From: Streptomyces sp. NRRL B-3428
GTDB taxonomy: Bacteria; Actinomycetota; Actinomycetes; Streptomycetales; Streptomycetaceae
Direction: 5' to 3'
Length of the DNA: 64,000 nucleotides
Assembly (NCBI GenBank): GCA_000721375.1
Contig: JOGW01000001.1
Location: 310,001-374,000, forward strand
Position numbers and translations under genes: made by a program. Numbering within the stretch: the stretch's first letter is position 1; each line of letters opens with the position of its first letter. Below, one piece after another: positions 43,240-51,702 of this stretch. The notes under the pieces were generated by a model. That model was not told the DNA's origin. It made no database searches and saw only the letters and a list, made by a program, of their open reading frames with translations.

Positions 43240-44808
43240 CTACTTGCGCGGGCTCAGGGGCACGGGCTCCGGGTGCGGAGCGCACGCAGCCCGGCGCACC
43301 GGCAGCTGTCCGTTGATGAGGTACGCGTCCATGTGGCCGTTGATGCACGGGTTCGGGCCGCCGCTGATCCCGTGCGTCCCGGCCGCACGCTCGGTGACCA
43401 GGGCCGAACCCGGGAGCCGGCGGTGGAGTTCGAGGGCGCCCTCGTACGGCGTGGCCGCGTCGCGCTCGGCCGCCATGATCAGCGTGGGCGGCAGCGCACC
43501 CTCGGCGACCCGTACGTCCACCGGCTGCTGCCGGGGCGCCGGCCAGTAGGCGCACGGCAGGTTCATCCAGGCGTTGTCCCAGGTCTCGAACGGGGCGACC
43601 TTCGCGATTCGTGAGTTGTCGCGGTCCCAGACCTGCCAGTCCGTGGGCCACGGGGCGTCATTGCACTCGACCGCCGTGTAGACCGCGTTGCCGTTCTCGT
43701 CCTCGATCGCCGCCTCGGGACGGTTCGAGGCCTGGTCGATCAACGGCTTGGCGTTCCCCTTCAGATATTCGGCGAGCGCGTGTGCGCGCTGCGGCCAGTA
43801 GTCGTCGTAGTAACCGGCCTTCAGATACGCGGCCTGCAGCTGCGCCGTACCCACCTTGCCGCCGGCCGGCTGCGCGGCGATCTGCGCGCGCGCCTTGTCG
43901 TAGCTGCGCTGCACCTCGCCGGGGGTGCCGCCGAGCTTGTACGTCTTGTCGTGCTTGGCGACCCAGGCGCGGAAGTCGGCCCAGCGGCGCTCGAAGGCGA
44001 GCGACTGGTCGAGGTTGTTGCGGTACCAGATCTGGTCCGGGTCCGGGTTCACGGCCGAATCGAAGACCATGCGGCGTACGTGGGAGGGGAACATCGTCGC
44101 GTAGACGGCACCGAAGTACGTGCCGTACGAGGCGCCCACGAAGTTGAGCTTCTTCTCGCCGAGCGCGGCCCGCAGGACGTCCAGGTCACGGGCGTTGTTG
44201 AGGGTGGTGTAGTGCTGCAGCGCGTCGCCCGCGTTCTTCAGACAGCCCTGGGCGTACGCCTTGGCGCGGGCGATCCGCTCCTTCTTGAAGGTGTGGTCCG
44301 GGTGGCTCGGGGACAGCGTCGGTGCCTTCGCGAAGTCCTTGGGGTTCTGGCAGGTCAGGGGCGCCGAGCGACCCACGCCGCGGGGGGCGTAGCCGATCAG
44401 GTCGTACGCGCGGGCGATGTTCTTCCACTCGGGGAACGGGGCGACCAGCGGGAAGTACATGCCCGAGGCGCCGGGACCGCCCGGGTTGAAGACGAGGGAG
44501 CCCTGCCGCTCGGCCTTCTTGCCGGTCGCGGGGACCCGGCTGACGGTGAGCTTGAGCTGACGGCCCTCGGGGTGGGCGTAGTTGAGCGGGACGAGCATCG
44601 TGCCGCACTGGATCGGCGAGGGCAGGCCCTCCGCCGTCGGGCACTTGCCGAACTTGATCCCGGCGGCCTGGGCGCGTTGGGCGGCGAGTGCCACGCCCCG
44701 CTGCTCGGGTGCGCCGGCAGGCGGCTGATCCGCGGCGCCCGCGGGGGCGAGGGAGAGGGCGGTCAGGGCCAGTGAGCCGGTGAGGCCGTACAGGAGGGGC
44801 GCTCTCAT
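43240..44808 (-). CDS. Secreted S33-family alpha/beta-hydrolase (tripeptidyl-aminopeptidase-like)
   Basis: 522 residues. A Sec signal peptide ending 'PAGAADQ' (about residue 26) is followed by the S33 arrangement: 'LVFNPGGPGASG' oxyanion loop, nucleophile Ser227 in 'GASYGTYFG', Asp450 in 'AERDAATPYEG' and His479 in 'GTHGISG'; the 'PCAYWP' Cys is typical of the TAP C-terminal domain. It removes N-terminal peptides extracellularly. ATG 44808 has AAGGGA upstream; a long upstream extension of the frame is not credible. Confidence 0.9.
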   Translation of the reverse strand: MRAPLLYGLTGSLALTALSLAPAGAADQPPAGAPEQRGVALAAQRAQAAGIKFGKCPTAEGLPSPIQCGTMLVPLNYAHPEGRQLKLTVSRVPATGKKAERQGSLVFNPGGPGASGMYFPLVAPFPEWKNIARAYDLIGYAPRGVGRSAPLTCQNPKDFAKAPTLSPSHPDHTFKKERIARAKAYAQGCLKNAGDALQHYTTLNNARDLDVLRAALGEKKLNFVGASYGTYFGAVYATMFPSHVRRMVFDSAVNPDPDQIWYRNNLDQSLAFERRWADFRAWVAKHDKTYKLGGTPGEVQRSYDKARAQIAAQPAGGKVGTAQLQAAYLKAGYYDDYWPQRAHALAEYLKGNAKPLIDQASNRPEAAIEDENGNAVYTAVECNDAPWPTDWQVWDRDNSRIAKVAPFETWDNAWMNLPCAYWPAPRQQPVDVRVAEGALPPTLIMAAERDAATPYEGALELHRRLPGSALVTERAAGTHGISGGPNPCINGHMDAYLINGQLPVRRAACAPHPEPVPLSPRK

Positions 44809-44903
44809 CGCGCTGGGGATCCCTTCGAGTGGTGCATTGGGGGTGAAAGGGATACTTCGGCGGTGAGTTGGGGTTGGCAAGCACCGTTTGCGGTGGTGTC
44901 GGT

Positions 44904-44919
44904 GCAACAACCCTGTTGC
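44904..44919. promoter_or_regulatory. Inverted repeat GCAACA-N4-TGTTGC upstream of S33 gene
   Basis: A perfect 6+4+6 dyad, 95 bp upstream of the S33 start. Operator or weak hairpin; no factor can be named. Confidence 0.3.
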
Positions 44920-44984
44920 GTCGGTTGGGTTGCTTTGCGTTGGTGGGTGTGCGCGTCGGCGTGCGGGTTGCCGGGTGGGCGCGG

Positions 44985-45734
44985 CTACTTCTGGAAGACG
45001 GCTCGGAGGGAGGGGTCTGTCACCGCTCTCGGGCCGCGGACCGCTACCGCTGTCAGGAAGCCGCGTTCGTCTTCGGCGCGGTCGGTTTCCAGCATGCCGA
45101 GGAGTTGCTGGCCTTCCGTCGAGGCCCAGCGTGTGTACGGGTGGACCTCGAAGCGCGCTATGGCCAGGCAGCCGAGCGTGAGGATCAGGGGGAGCAGGAA
45201 CCAGGCCACGAGCGGACCCGGGCTGCCCTCGTGGTCGGGCCACATCAGGAGCGACACGGCACCGAGTCCGACGACCGCGAGCGCCGCGGCCTGGACCTGG
45301 CGCACCGCGGCCTCGATACCGCCACGCGCCCCGTCCGGCACCGCGAGTCCCGCGGCCGTGAGCCGGTCGGCGAGTTTGCGCACCGCTTCCCCGCCGGCCG
45401 CGCGGTGGCGTACCGGCGCTATCGGCGACTGTCCGTCGGGCCCGAAGGCGCCGAGCACCGAGCGTTCGAGATCGTCGAGGCCGTCGGGGTCCACCACGGT
45501 CGCCCAGCCCGTGTGCGCGAGCAGCAGCCGGCGCTGGCGGGCCATCGCGATCATCGCCGTGGCGGCCACGCGGTCGGGGCCGCCGGAGAGGAAGGCGGCC
45601 TCGTAGATGCTCAGTTCGGCATCGGTGCGCACCTCGGCGGGGTGGCCCGCGCCGCGGCTCGCGGCGAGGCAGAGCCTGATGCAGGTGATACCTGCCAAGG
45701 CCCAGGCCAGCAGAAGGAAAGGGACCCAGAACAT
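44985..45734 (-). CDS. TIGR04222 membrane protein without Cys-rich tail
   Basis: 249 residues. N-terminal hydrophobic helix (about 1-22), a cytosolic-type helical domain with 'ELSIYEAAFLSGGPDRVAAT', then two hydrophobic helices (about 142-158 and 172-190) and a C-terminal segment 'WASTEGQQLLGMLETDR'. It is a shorter paralogue of the upstream Cys-rich protein ('DVYEAAFLTAGPGRVADT' in that one) and ends without the Gly/Ser/Cys tail. It lies 156 bp downstream of that gene on the same strand. Function unknown. Confidence 0.78.
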   Translation of the reverse strand: MFWVPFLLLAWALAGITCIRLCLAASRGAGHPAEVRTDAELSIYEAAFLSGGPDRVAATAMIAMARQRRLLLAHTGWATVVDPDGLDDLERSVLGAFGPDGQSPIAPVRHRAAGGEAVRKLADRLTAAGLAVPDGARGGIEAAVRQVQAAALAVVGLGAVSLLMWPDHEGSPGPLVAWFLLPLILTLGCLAIARFEVHPYTRWASTEGQQLLGMLETDRAEDERGFLTAVAVRGPRAVTDPSLRAVFQK

Positions 45735-45780
45735 GGCGGAGTTTCTAAGGGACCGGGCGGGGTGCGCGCCATGGGGTGTT

Positions 45781-45843
45781 CATTATCCGGACGCTCGGTA
45801 ACGGAAATGTGACCAAGTGCAGTTCGCTATCACCCATTATCCG
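45781..45843. repeat. Direct repeat CATTATCCG upstream of the second TIGR04222 gene
   Basis: CATTATCCG at 45781-45789 and 45835-45843 (CGGATAATG on the minus strand). On the minus strand the proximal copy contains GATAAT, about 50 bp before the ATG, so it may include a -10 box. Confidence 0.4.
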
Positions 45844-45890
45844 TCGGCTTCGGGCGCGGTGCGCACCCGAAGTCGACAGCATCGTTCCGC

Positions 45891-46868
45891 TTACGAAGAG
45901 CTGCCGCAGCTGGATCCGCCGCCCCCGCCGCACGAGGATCCTCCGCTGCTGGAGCCGCAGCTCGAACTGGAGCCGCCGCCGCATGAGCTGCTGCCCGACG
46001 AGCAGCCGCCCCCGCCGGAGGATCCGCCGGAGGACCAGCCCGAGTCGGGCGAGGATCCGCAGGAGGAGCCGCCGCACGAGGAGTGGTCGGTGCCGCCACC
46101 GCACCAGGTCACCGTGGCCGCGAAGAGCAGCCCGGGGTCCGGGGTGGTGGACGAGTACTGGTGACGGGAGCCCGGACCCGAGGCGTTGGTCAGCCGCAGA
46201 TACAGGTCGCGGTCCGCGATCCGGGCGCGGCCGTGCAGGGCGACCAGATGCGCGGTGTCGGTGGCCGACTCGTGGGCGCGGCGGTAGCTGACCAGGGCGA
46301 TACGCCCCTCCGTGGTGATCTTCCTGAGCGGTTTGCCGATATTCAGGAGCAGCGCCACGAAGCCGTAGATCGCGAGCGGGATGGCCATGATCGGTACGAA
46401 GAGCGCCCACGCGCAGAGCACCAGACCGGTCACCGCCAGGGGCAGCCCGCGCCGGGACCTCGGCCGCGGGTCGCCGGGCCGCACGGCCAGACCGCGCGCG
46501 GCCAGCGAGTCCCCGATCGTCTGCACGGCCGCGCTGCGCATCACCGCGATCCGAAGCCAGTGCAGCGCGCTGGTCGGCGTGGCCCTGAAGGCGTCGAGGA
46601 ACGCCGCCTCCACCGGGTCGCGCGGCTCGAAGTCCCGCAGCGCCACCAGGCCGGGGTCGCGGATCTCGATGCGCTCCTCGGTCGCCAGGACCGCGAGCAC
46701 GGTGTCCGCGACACGGCCGGGACCGGCGGTCAGGAACGCAGCCTCGTAGACGTCGTTGACGAACTCCTGCGGCGGCGTCGGCTCACGCCGGGCGCCGAGC
46801 CGGCGCAGAAGGTGGAACAGGCTCGGCAGACCCACGAGCGCGACCACCACGTAGGCGAAGGTCTCCAT
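45891..46868 (-). CDS. TIGR04222 membrane protein with eight-cysteine Gly/Ser tail
   Basis: 325 residues. N-terminal hydrophobic segment, a helical domain with 'DVYEAAFLTAGPGRVADT' (about 39-56), two adjacent hydrophobic helices (about 142-177), a soluble part to residue 250, then a tail (254-325) made almost only of Gly, Ser and Cys, with Cys at 256, 265, 270, 289, 296, 304, 313 and 321. The ATG lies four bases after the stop of the DUF692/MNIO gene, with its ribosome site inside that gene. The tail looks like a substrate for post-translational modification by the MNIO enzyme; that is inference. Confidence 0.82.
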   Translation of the reverse strand: METFAYVVVALVGLPSLFHLLRRLGARREPTPPQEFVNDVYEAAFLTAGPGRVADTVLAVLATEERIEIRDPGLVALRDFEPRDPVEAAFLDAFRATPTSALHWLRIAVMRSAAVQTIGDSLAARGLAVRPGDPRPRSRRGLPLAVTGLVLCAWALFVPIMAIPLAIYGFVALLLNIGKPLRKITTEGRIALVSYRRAHESATDTAHLVALHGRARIADRDLYLRLTNASGPGSRHQYSSTTPDPGLLFAATVTWCGGGTDHSSCGGSSCGSSPDSGWSSGGSSGGGGCSSGSSSCGGGSSSSCGSSSGGSSCGGGGGSSCGSSS

Positions 46869-46872
46869 GTGA

Positions 46873-48183
46873 TCAGCCCTTTCCCAGCGCGAGTCGTACG
46901 CGTCGCGCGATCCGTGCCACCGGCCGCCGCGACAGCGGCCTGGGGCCCACCCGGTCGAGCCACCAGTCGGTCAACTCCCGCCGCGCCTCGGGGTCTTCGG
47001 GCTTCCCGGCCGCGAGCAGGTGCTCGGTGAAGTCGAGCGCGTCGTGGCGGTAGCCGTCCGTCATGGGGCGCCTTTGCGCGTACGAGAAGAAGGCGGGCCG
47101 ATACGAGTCGCCGAGGATCACGGGCAGTTCGGGTGCCACCTTCGCCACCACGTCCGCCCGCTTGCCGATCAGCGCCCGGCTCTGGACCGCGAGCCGCCTG
47201 CGGTCGAAGCCCTCCGGTGCGGGGGTGCCCGCGACCAGGGCCGAGAGCAGCGAGGCCTGGGCGAGGGCGAGGCGGTCGCGGGCCGGTTCGGTCGAGGCGC
47301 CCGTTGGTGCGGCGGGCTGCGGCGGCGGTGAAGTCACGGGCGTGGCGGGGCGGTTGACCTCGACCGTCTCGCGGATCGCGGCGAGCTCGCGCTCCAGCTC
47401 GGCGGGCTCGGGGAAGTGCTCGTCCCGCTCCAGGAGGACACCGGGCGGAGTGACCCGGGACGCCAGGTCGGCCAGGATGTCGAGCACCGGCCGCGGCACC
47501 GGGTGCGCGTGGCTGTCGTGCCAGACGCCGTCGCGCTCGTAGCCGCCCGCGACATGGACGTACGCGATGGCCTCGACCGGCAGCTCGGAAAGGGCCTTGG
47601 CCGGGTCCTCACCGCGGTTGACGTGGTTGGTGTGCAGATTGGCCACGTCGATGAGCAGCCGCACCCCCGTACGCTCCACCAGCTCGGTCAGGAACTGCCC
47701 CTCGGTCAGCTCCTCTCCGGGCCAGGCCACCAGCGCGGCGATGTTCTCCAGGGCGAGCGGCACGGGCAGGGCGTCCTGTGCGATCCGGACGTTCTCACAG
47801 AGCACTTCGAGCGCGTCCCACGTGCGCGGCACCGGCAGCAGATGACCGGCTTCCAGCGCCGTGGACGCGGTCCGCTTCCCCCCTGCCCGTACGAACGCGA
47901 TGTGCTCGGTGACCAGCGGCGCACCGAGCGCCTCGGCCCGCTCGGCGAGTGCGGTGAGCTTGGCCGCGTCGGGCCGCTCGGCGCCCCCGAGGCCGAGCGA
48001 GACCCCGTGCGGGATCACGGTCACGCCGCGCTCGCGCAGCCGTAGGACCGGCTCGGGCAGGTGGCCGGGGCAGATGTTCTCCGCCACCACCTCCACCCAG
48101 TCGATCCCCGGCATCCGCTCCACGGCCTCGGCGATCTCCGGCCGCCAGCCGATCCCCGTACCGAGTGCTGGAAGTGTCCTCAT
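46873..48183 (-). CDS. DUF692/MNIO-family enzyme fused to a partner-like C-terminal domain
   Basis: 436 residues. Residues 1-275 form a TIM-barrel of the MbnB/TglH/ChrH family (multinuclear non-haem iron oxidases) with probable metal ligands in '[10 protein letters not shown]' (His59), 'TEHIAF' (Glu93/His94), 'LALENIAA' (Glu146/Asn147), '[13 protein letters not shown]' (Asp179, Asn182, His187), 'YVHVAGG' (His210), 'HDSHAHPVP' and 'LLERDEHFP' (Glu252). After a Pro-rich linker (278-298) a second domain (300-412, '[17 protein letters not shown]') resembles DUF2063 partner proteins. Known members oxidise Cys in peptides. ATG 48183 with AGGGGGG upstream. Coupled to the Cys-rich gene. Confidence 0.87.
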   Translation of the reverse strand: MRTLPALGTGIGWRPEIAEAVERMPGIDWVEVVAENICPGHLPEPVLRLRERGVTVIPHGVSLGLGGAERPDAAKLTALAERAEALGAPLVTEHIAFVRAGGKRTASTALEAGHLLPVPRTWDALEVLCENVRIAQDALPVPLALENIAALVAWPGEELTEGQFLTELVERTGVRLLIDVANLHTNHVNRGEDPAKALSELPVEAIAYVHVAGGYERDGVWHDSHAHPVPRPVLDILADLASRVTPPGVLLERDEHFPEPAELERELAAIRETVEVNRPATPVTSPPPQPAAPTGASTEPARDRLALAQASLLSALVAGTPAPEGFDRRRLAVQSRALIGKRADVVAKVAPELPVILGDSYRPAFFSYAQRRPMTDGYRHDALDFTEHLLAAGKPEDPEARRELTDWWLDRVGPRPLSRRPVARIARRVRLALGKG

Positions 48184-48339
48184 CTGTCGCCCCCCTTGCT
48201 CCTGCGGCTTGCATCTGTCCGTTTCCGGAGCACGACGCTGTGCTGCGTGCAGGTGTCATGGCCCCGGTGTGCGCAGGTGAATCCCCTGAGGGGGACGTTC
48301 AGAGGTTCATTTGAGGTTTCGTGCGCCGGGGGCACGGGT

Positions 48340-49113
48340 TCAGTCCGTGGGCTCCGGGCGTGCGGTGTTGATGTTCGACGAGCCCGGTGCGGACGGGCGT
48401 GAGGTGAAGGACTTGTCGTCGGCGGTGGGCGAGACCGGGGGCGCCGTCGGCACGGGGTCGTCCGAGGGTGGCGGGGGACCGGTCGGGCTCGCGGTGAGTT
48501 TGCCGGCGGCCTCGTCGGCGATCCCGTCGAAGTCCACGCGGCCGGTGCGCTCCAGCATCGTGATGTGGTCGAGCACCGTCTGGTTGGCGTCGGTCGCGAG
48601 CTGGCGTACGAGGGTGTTGCGGGTCGTGTGCCGTACCTCGGCGATCAGGGCGAAGACCTTGCCGTGCGCATTGCGCAGCAGATTCGCGAACTTCCGCTCG
48701 TACTCGACGCCTTGGGCATTCGTGAGTTCCTTGAGCCAGCCCTGCTGCTGCTCGTTGGGCTGGTTGGGCAGCTCGATGTTGAGCTGCGCCGCCACCGAGC
48801 GCACCCGCCGGTCGAGATCGGTGTGCCCGACGATCAGATGGTCGCCGCACTCCTTGATCGCCTCGGTGGGTGCGCGTTCGATGGCCTGCTGTCCGGCGGG
48901 CAGTTCCCACAGGCCTGCCAGCCGGACCTTGACTATGAAGTCGCGGTCGGTCGCGGTCAGCGGTCCCCACTGCGTGGCGACCGTACCGGCGTCCACATCG
49001 GCCTGCCCGGTGCCCGAGCGGTCGGCGTACGACCACACGGGGAACGCGAGCGCGCCGAGCGTCGCCACGAGTGCCGCGATGATGAGGGCTGTTCCATTGA
49101 CGCGTCGCAGCAA
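48340..49113 (-). CDS. DUF4142 protein, exported or membrane-anchored
   Basis: 257 residues from a TTG start at 49113 (GGGAGG five bases upstream); the frame runs farther but without a ribosome site. One N-terminal hydrophobic segment (about 7-25), then the DUF4142 helical domain: 'DRDFIVKVRLAGLWELPAG', 'LIVGHTDLDRRVRSVA' and 'LDHITMLERTGRVDF'; a Pro/Ser-rich disordered tail follows. The domain is ferritin-like in fold class and of unknown function. Upstream of the MNIO gene on the same strand with 156 bp between. Confidence 0.8.
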   Translation of the reverse strand: MLRRVNGTALIIAALVATLGALAFPVWSYADRSGTGQADVDAGTVATQWGPLTATDRDFIVKVRLAGLWELPAGQQAIERAPTEAIKECGDHLIVGHTDLDRRVRSVAAQLNIELPNQPNEQQQGWLKELTNAQGVEYERKFANLLRNAHGKVFALIAEVRHTTRNTLVRQLATDANQTVLDHITMLERTGRVDFDGIADEAAGKLTASPTGPPPPSDDPVPTAPPVSPTADDKSFTSRPSAPGSSNINTARPEPTD

Positions 49114-49222
49114 GGGTGCCTCCCGGGGTAGTGCGCCGTTCCCGCACGAACCAACCGCCAACTGACCCGTCGTTCAACCGAGTTGGCGGTATTGAGAGAT
49201 ACGCAATGCCCGGGCGTTGTGT

Positions 49223-49837
49223 TCAGAGTGGCCGTGGCGCTTCCTGGTCGTCGGGTGACCAGTGTGGGTCGCGGCCGAGTGTGCGGAGGGTCGCTTCGAG
49301 GGCCGATGCGCCCGGCGGCTCCGTCAGCGCGGCGGCGAAGAACGGGGTCCCGGCGGGGACGCGGCGGGCGATGGGGAGCACCGCATCCCATACGGCGGGC
49401 GGGAGCCGGAGTTCGCTGCCGGTGGTGACCGCGAGATCCCAGGCGTGCACGGCGATGTCGAGGAGATGGAAGGAGACGGCGACCCGGCCGGGGAATGCGC
49501 CGCCGAGCTCGGGGAGCACGAACTCCCTTTCCGTGCCGCCGTGTTCGGCGAAGGGTATGAGCAGGGACGCCACCGAATGTGCGTACGCGCCGGCGGGGTC
49601 GTCCATCTCGCTGTGTACGCGCCAGTACGCGGAGAGTCCGCCCTCGCCGCGTGCGGCGGCGGCGAAGCCGTTGTTCTGTGCGGTCATATGGGCGAGGAGG
49701 TCGTGGAAGGTCCAGCCGGTGCAAGGGGTGGGCCGGTCCCAGTCCTTGTCGTCGGCGGTGCGGACGAGGCGGAGAGTTTCCTGTACGGCGATACGGTCGA
49801 GCTCGACGTGGTTCGTCACGATGCCCTGCTCGGTCAT
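49223..49837 (-). CDS. TIGR03086 family protein (DinB / mycothiol-dependent maleylpyruvate isomerase-like)
   Basis: 204 residues. 'PTPCTGWTFHDLLAHMTAQN' carries the His of the DinB-fold metal site, and 'VSFHLLDIAVHAWDLAVTTG' carries the second pair of His. Members of this fold act in thiol (mycothiol) transfer or are uncharacterised. ATG 49837 overlaps the upstream stop by four bases (ATGA) and has GGAGGA upstream. It pairs with the unknown gene before it, downstream of a TetR gene. Confidence 0.82.
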   Translation of the reverse strand: MTEQGIVTNHVELDRIAVQETLRLVRTADDKDWDRPTPCTGWTFHDLLAHMTAQNNGFAAAARGEGGLSAYWRVHSEMDDPAGAYAHSVASLLIPFAEHGGTEREFVLPELGGAFPGRVAVSFHLLDIAVHAWDLAVTTGSELRLPPAVWDAVLPIARRVPAGTPFFAAALTEPPGASALEATLRTLGRDPHWSPDDQEAPRPL

Positions 49838-50268
49838 GCTTCCTCCAGGTCGATGGGGCCTTGGGGCCAGGGAGTTGTGCCACTGATCAGTGCGCGGGCC
49901 CGGGTCCACACCTCGTCCGGCTCGAAGTCCTCGACCGCCCAGGCGGTGGCGCGCAGGGCGCCGCGTCCGCGATGGGCCTTGACGATCTCGATGTGGTCGG
50001 GGCGGCCGACGAACTCCTTGAGGGCGACCTCGTCGCTCCAGACGGACACGGCGCCGGACCGCTTGCCCGCGGCATCGGCCCACAGCCACATGCCCAGTGC
50101 GCCCGGGGTTTTGGGCCAGGTGCGGCGCAGACGTAGGCCGGCGAGTGCGACGGCGGCGGCCTGGGGGTGGGTCGTGGCGGTGAAGTCGGTGAGGCTCACG
50201 TGGGCGCCGCACAGGGTCAGGGGGACGGGGCCGGATTGCCAGCGGCTGCGCAGGATTCGAAGGGCCAT
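49834..50268 (-). CDS. Small hypothetical protein
   Basis: 144 residues with no signal peptide. Visible segments: 'GMWLWADAAGKRSGAVSVWS', 'EFVGRPDHIEIVKAHRGRG' and 'ATAWAVEDFEPDEVW'. The alternating pattern suggests a dimeric alpha/beta barrel like small monooxygenase-type proteins, but no motif proves it. Translationally coupled to the TIGR03086 gene. A palindrome upstream suggests regulation by the neighbouring TetR protein. Confidence 0.6.
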   Translation of the reverse strand: MALRILRSRWQSGPVPLTLCGAHVSLTDFTATTHPQAAAVALAGLRLRRTWPKTPGALGMWLWADAAGKRSGAVSVWSDEVALKEFVGRPDHIEIVKAHRGRGALRATAWAVEDFEPDEVWTRARALISGTTPWPQGPIDLEEA

Positions 50269-50287
50269 GGAGCTACCGTAAAACTAA

Positions 50288-50299
50288 ACGACCGATCGT
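50288..50299. promoter_or_regulatory. Operator candidate ACGA-N4-TCGT
   Basis: ACGACCGATCGT lies 20 bp upstream of the small hypothetical gene, in the 77-bp gap after the TetR gene. It suits a TetR binding site. Confidence 0.45.
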
Positions 50300-50345
50300 G
50301 CTACTTCTTTCCGGGAGTTGGGACGGACCTCAAGGGAGGGGAGGC

Positions 50346-50996
50346 TCAGGCGAGTTGAGGAACCAGCCCGGCGTCGGTGGCGGCGGCCCGCAGCCGTGCG
50401 GCGACCCCGGCGCGGGCCCGCTCGTACGGCAGGGCGTGGCCGGTGAGCAGGGAGTGCGCGTTGGCGGCCTCGAGCAGCGCGACCAGCTCGAACGCGAGCT
50501 GGGCGGGGTCGGTGTCCGCGGTCAGCTCACCGGCGGCGCGCGCTTCGGCCACCCGTTCCTCCACGTACGCCATCCATACGGTCAGCGATTCGACCACGGC
50601 GTCATGGACGGGGCCCTGGCGGGCGTCGAACTCGGCCATCACCGCGTAGAAGAAACACCCTCCCGGGAAGACCCGCCCCTGCGAATACCGCAGCCACTCC
50701 TCGCACAGCCGGGCCACCTTGCCCACTCCGGCGGGCAGTTCGGCGACCGGGGCGAGCACCTCGTCGCTGTAGATCCGCCCGGCGGCCCGGATGGTGGCGA
50801 GCTGCAGCTCCTCCTTGGACCCGAACAGCGCGAACACCCCGGACTTGCTGAGCCCGAGCTCGGTGGCGATCCGCCCCACGCTGAGCGCTTCGAGCCCTTC
50901 GACGGAGGCGATGTCGACGGTGTGCCGCAGGACGAGGCGACGGGTCCGGTTACCTCGCTCGACTCGGCCGTCCACGCCCTTGAGTTCTGGGGTCAC
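50346..50996 (-). CDS. TetR-family regulator
   Basis: 216 residues. Helix-turn-helix 'SVGRIATELGLSKSGVFALF' at about residues 39-58; a ligand domain with 'PGGCFFYAVMAEFDARQGPV' as in TetR_C groups. The GTG start has AGGAGG, slightly distant. Same strand and directly upstream of the hypothetical/TIGR03086 pair, which it probably controls together with itself. Confidence 0.83.
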   Translation of the reverse strand: MTPELKGVDGRVERGNRTRRLVLRHTVDIASVEGLEALSVGRIATELGLSKSGVFALFGSKEELQLATIRAAGRIYSDEVLAPVAELPAGVGKVARLCEEWLRYSQGRVFPGGCFFYAVMAEFDARQGPVHDAVVESLTVWMAYVEERVAEARAAGELTADTDPAQLAFELVALLEAANAHSLLTGHALPYERARAGVAARLRAAATDAGLVPQLA

Positions 50997-51073
50997 CTGG
51001 GGTGATTCCTCCTGGGTGGGTGCTGTGTTCGCAGCATAGGCGCTCGGCCGGGGTGGCCGAAGGGGTGCTCGGC

Positions 51074-51630
51074 CTACGGGGCTTCGGGGCCGGGGCGGAG
51101 AGTCCCGACCACGGGGGTGGCAGGTTCCACCAGCTGCTCGACGGCCAGGGCCACCAGCTGCGCCGGCGCTCGTCCGGCGAGCAGGCCGTCCACGTAGCCG
51201 AGGGCCTGCGCGGGGGACAGCCCCGCGAGCCGCTGCCGGAGGGCGCGCACCGCCTGGATACGCCCGTGCGCGGAGGCGATGTCCCGTATCCCGTCGTGCA
51301 GGTCGTCGACCGCCGTCCGTACCGCGATGCCCCGGACACGGGCGCGGTAGTCGGCCTCCCACTCCCGGCTGCGCGCGGCGAGGACTCCGATCTCGTGCAG
51401 TGCGCCGTCGATGCGATCCACCAGGTACGGGCCGTGACCGACCAGCATCGTGCGGGCGTCGCGTGTGCGGATGTAGTCCTCGGACTGGACGTAGACCTGC
51501 CACGCCAGTTCATGTTCCGCCACGCGCAGCACGGCCATGGGCACGGAGTGCGCTCCCAGGTCCGCCCGTGCCGGCGCTCGCGTTCCAGCTCGTCCTCGAC
51601 GATCCGTACGGCTGTCTCTCGGTCGATCAC
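51074..51630 (-). pseudogene. YrhB/Imm35-like gene interrupted by a frameshift
   Basis: The first frame gives 'MIDRETAVRIVEDELERERR' from GTG 51630; the homologous continuation 'VLRVAEHELAWQVYVQSEDY', 'MLVGHGPYLVDRIDGALHEI' is in a different frame down to TAG 51074. The switch falls near 51562-51570 at a CCCG run, and one missing base would restore an intact gene of about 185 residues. YrhB/Imm35 domains occur in immunity proteins of polymorphic toxins and in uncharacterised proteins. No toxin gene is adjacent. A sequencing error is possible. Confidence 0.75.
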
Positions 51631-51702
51631 GCGCGCAGCATCGCGTACGTCCCCGGGAGGCCACCAGCGATTTCCGTTTCGCGGGCCCCGTGAGGGAGGT
51701 CG

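Noticed and set aside
51540..51590. Programmed ribosomal frameshift in the YrhB gene
   Set aside because: No slippery heptamer or downstream structure was recognised; a one-base loss or sequencing error is simpler.
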